From: JACQGD01 sp045628725
Lineage (GTDB): Bacteria; Patescibacteriota; Saccharimonadia; Saccharimonadales; Saccharimonadaceae
Length of the DNA: 5,125 nt
Assembly (NCBI GenBank): GCA_045628725.1
Contig: JAZQPT010000065.1
Span: 1-5,125 of the forward strand
Reading direction: 5' to 3'
This document shows positions 3,632-5,125 of this stretch, in pieces (positions within the stretch are counted from its first letter, which is position 1; every line of letters starts with the position of its first letter). Below the pieces are notes generated by a model that saw only the letters and a program-made list of their open reading frames with translations, searched no databases and was not told where the DNA came from. The position numbers were made by a program, and so were the translations under genes.

Positions 3632-4909
3632 ATGAATATTTATTTCTCTGGCATCGGCGGCGTGGGCCTGGCACCCCTAGCACAGATGTCGCTTGATGCT
3701 GGGTATACTGTCGCTGGGTCGGACATGACCGCAGGACTTGCAACCGAAGAACTCTCGTCTCTGGGCATTCCGGTTCACATCGGCGAACAGGACGGGTCTT
3801 ATCTGCGCGAAGCACACAGCAAGGCGCCGATTGATTTTTTCGTTTACACTGCTGCCTTACCCGATAACCACCCCGAACTCGCCACCGCTCGTGAGCTGAA
3901 TCTCACTGCAGTAAAGCGTGATGGCTTACTGGCACACATCATAAAACAAAGTGGCCAAAAACTAATCGCCATTGCAGGCACACACGGCAAAACGACCACC
4001 ACAGGCATGATGGTCTGGGTATTCAAACAATTTGGCATTCCCGTCAGCTACAGCGTTGGTAGCCAGCTATCATTCGGACCAAGTGGCAAGTTTGACCCGT
4101 CTGCCCAGTATTTTATCTATGAGTGCGACGAATTCGACCGGAATTTCCTTAACTTTCATCCATCACAGTCAATTATTACCTCTATTAAATACGATCATCC
4201 GGATACGTACCCGACCGAACAAGACTACCTCGATGCATTCGGTCAGTTCATTAGGCAATCTGACAACTGCATCATGTGGCAGCAAGATCTCAACATGAAC
4301 GCCATGAAAGGCGCTTCTACAAAAGTACAAATGATCGACAAGCATAACGAAAGCATCAGCCGACGTATCGATGAAATACAACTACCAGGCCGCCATAATC
4401 GCGAAAATGCATACCTTGTGCTTACAGATTGCACCGATGGCGGACTAGATGAACAAAAAGCCAAAGCCGCACTTGAAACCTTTCCAGGCACCGTCCGACG
4501 CTTTGAAAAACTTGCCGCCAACCTGTACAGCGATTACGGCCATCATCCCGTAGAAATCGCCGCCACACTACAAATGGCCCGCGAACTGTCTGATCATGTT
4601 GTGTTGGTCTACCAGCCGCATCAAAATGTCCGTCAGCATGAAATCAGGCGCCTATATACCGATTGTTTCGAAAGTGCGGATACCGTTTACTGGTTGCCGA
4701 CCTACCTGTCGCGCGAAAACCCCGACCTGCCCGTATTGACCGTTGATGACCTCAGCGAAAATATTACGAATATCGACGCCATACATCCTGCGGAATTAAA
4801 CGATGACCTATGGGAAGCCGTGCAGCAGGCCCGAAATGATAATAAGCTCGTGATTTTTATGGGTGCTGGCTCTATTGACGGCTGGCTGCGCGAACGCGTT
4901 ACCTCATAG
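3632..4909 (+). CDS. murC: UDP-N-acetylmuramate--L-alanine ligase (MurC), compact form
   Basis: MurC is the cytoplasmic ligase that joins L-alanine to UDP-MurNAc using ATP, the first step of peptidoglycan stem-peptide synthesis. All three domains are visible. The N-terminal Rossmann UDP-binding loop is SGIGGVGLAPLA (6-17). The central ATPase has the P-loop GTHGKTTT (116-123), an acidic ECDEFDRNFL (164-173) and the YDHPDTYP metal/substrate segment (187-194). PGRHNRENA (252-260) is the domain hinge, and the C-terminal ligase domain has SDYGHHPVEI (300-309), YQPHQNVRQHEI (327-338) and GAGSI (411-415). At 425 aa it is shorter than the usual 450-490, mainly in loops, and no catalytic motif is missing. 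GIGGVG and the hinge favour MurC over Mpl. It stands alone, divergent from the MFS gene, with no dcw cluster around it. Lack of a leader suggests leaderless translation. Confidence 0.95.
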   Translation: MNIYFSGIGGVGLAPLAQMSLDAGYTVAGSDMTAGLATEELSSLGIPVHIGEQDGSYLREAHSKAPIDFFVYTAALPDNHPELATARELNLTAVKRDGLLAHIIKQSGQKLIAIAGTHGKTTTTGMMVWVFKQFGIPVSYSVGSQLSFGPSGKFDPSAQYFIYECDEFDRNFLNFHPSQSIITSIKYDHPDTYPTEQDYLDAFGQFIRQSDNCIMWQQDLNMNAMKGASTKVQMIDKHNESISRRIDEIQLPGRHNRENAYLVLTDCTDGGLDEQKAKAALETFPGTVRRFEKLAANLYSDYGHHPVEIAATLQMARELSDHVVLVYQPHQNVRQHEIRRLYTDCFESADTVYWLPTYLSRENPDLPVLTVDDLSENITNIDAIHPAELNDDLWEAVQQARNDNKLVIFMGAGSIDGWLRERVTS

Positions 4910-4931
4910 GTGCCCATGCGACACATATATA

Positions 4932-4960
4932 TTGACATTATGTCATAAATCTGATATAAT
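4932..4960 (+). promoter_or_regulatory. Near-perfect promoter with two palindromes, driving the 5021 gene
   Basis: TTGACA (4932-4937), exactly 17 nt, and TATAAT (4955-4960) preceded by TGA (extended -10) make this the best sigma-70-type promoter in the window, with a start near 4967. The leader of about 54 nt ends in a GGAAGGAG ribosome site (5007-5014). Confidence 0.9.
4933..4945. promoter_or_regulatory. Candidate operator 1: palindrome over the -35
   Basis: TGACAT-T-ATGTCA is a perfect 13-bp palindrome whose left half is most of the -35 hexamer. A dimeric regulator bound here would block RNA polymerase. A 6-bp-arm palindrome is expected about once per window by chance, so its position, not its existence, is the evidence. 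Confidence 0.4.
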
Positions 4961-4970
4961 GCATGCATTA
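4957..4970. promoter_or_regulatory. Candidate operator 2: palindrome over the -10 and start site
   Basis: TAATGCATGCATTA is a perfect, gap-free 14-bp palindrome that begins inside the -10 hexamer and spans the predicted transcription start. Its place is typical of a repressor site. Together with the palindrome at 4933-4945 it suggests tight control of the downstream gene. Confidence 0.5.
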
Positions 4971-5020
4971 GGACCCATATCCTGACGTTCATTCAATCTG
5001 TTCTTTGGAAGGAGAACGCT

Positions 5021-5125
5021 GTGTCCGAAATCTACGATGTAGACAACTGCATGGGTGATTTTTGCGTCTGCAATATGATCTCGCCCGAGTATGACATGTA
5101 CCCCGATTATGACGGGTACAGTTAC
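5021..5125 (+). CDS. Start of an acidic Cys/Tyr-rich protein, truncated by the window edge
   Basis: A GTG start at 5021 lies 6 nt after GGAAGGAG (5007-5014) and behind a near-perfect promoter. The frame stays open for all 35 codons to the window edge. The peptide begins MSEIYDVDNCMGDFCVCNM and continues with Tyr/Asp/Pro-rich sequence. It has nine acidic residues or nearly so, six Tyr (5, 24, 27, 30, 33, 35), three Cys (10, 15, 17) and no Lys or Arg. Codons favour C at the third position. I recognise no family. A CxxxxCxC cluster in an acidic context could bind metal or be modified, but the rest of the gene is needed to judge. It is separated from murC by 111 bp with no clear terminator between them. 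Confidence 0.7.
   Translation, partial: MSEIYDVDNCMGDFCVCNMISPEYDMYPDYDGYSY

Noticed and set aside
4032..4298. Alternate-frame ORFs within murC, the MFS gene and downstream (including 4702-4992 minus)
   Set aside because: They lie inside well-supported genes, lack start signals and have low-complexity Ser/Arg-rich translations typical of shadows; the last would also read through the strong promoter at 4932-4960.
3632..4909. Mpl (murein peptide ligase) instead of MurC
   Set aside because: The N-terminal GIGGVGLAPLA and the hinge and ligase motifs fit MurC better than the Mpl signature.
1..5125. CRISPR array, tRNA, rRNA, insertion sequence or attachment site
   Set aside because: No regularly spaced repeats, no tRNA-like T-loop or CCA structure, no transposase and no terminal inverted repeats with target duplications were found on either strand.

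Overview
The window looks like chromosomal DNA from a small-genome bacterium, most likely a member of the Candidatus Saccharibacteria (TM7) or another Patescibacteria/CPR lineage. This is an inference, resting mainly on two genes. The 71-residue protein at 1343-1558 resembles, from memory, a small protein family common in CPR genomes. The compact MurC at 3632-4909 carries a QPHQNVRQHEI variant of the C-terminal ligase motif. TGA is used as a stop and no in-frame TGA is needed, so the standard bacterial code fits. GC is roughly 50 % over most genes and close to 58-60 % in the first gene.

Layout. A plus-strand orphan gene (153-536) is followed by a bidirectional terminator (579-620). A minus-strand block runs from 3526 down to 616 in this order: an MFS transporter (3526-2309), a two-helix membrane protein with a cysteine pair (2266-1628), the highly expressed-looking 71-aa CPR protein (1558-1343) with its own terminator, a roughly 125-nt gap that ends in a second terminator and may encode a small RNA, then two small unknown genes (1129-866 and 834-616). 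Each of these two has a -35/17/-10 promoter ending exactly 6 nt before its ATG, which predicts leaderless mRNAs. Divergent from the MFS gene is murC (3632-4909, plus strand), also with almost no leader. Behind murC a near-perfect sigma-70-type promoter holding two palindromes drives a gene that begins at GTG 5021 and runs off the window; its first 35 residues are very acidic, rich in Tyr and Cys, and contain no Lys or Arg.

How it works together. Only MurC (cytoplasmic peptidoglycan precursor synthesis) and the MFS protein (membrane transport, substrate unknown) have assignable roles. The rest are lineage-type hypothetical genes. Nearly every gene seems to have its own promoter, packed so tightly that promoters overlap the upstream gene's stop codon or terminator. 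The most novel-looking parts are the pair of leaderless mini-genes with the possible sRNA beside them (616-1290), and the palindrome-controlled acidic Cys/Tyr gene at the right end.
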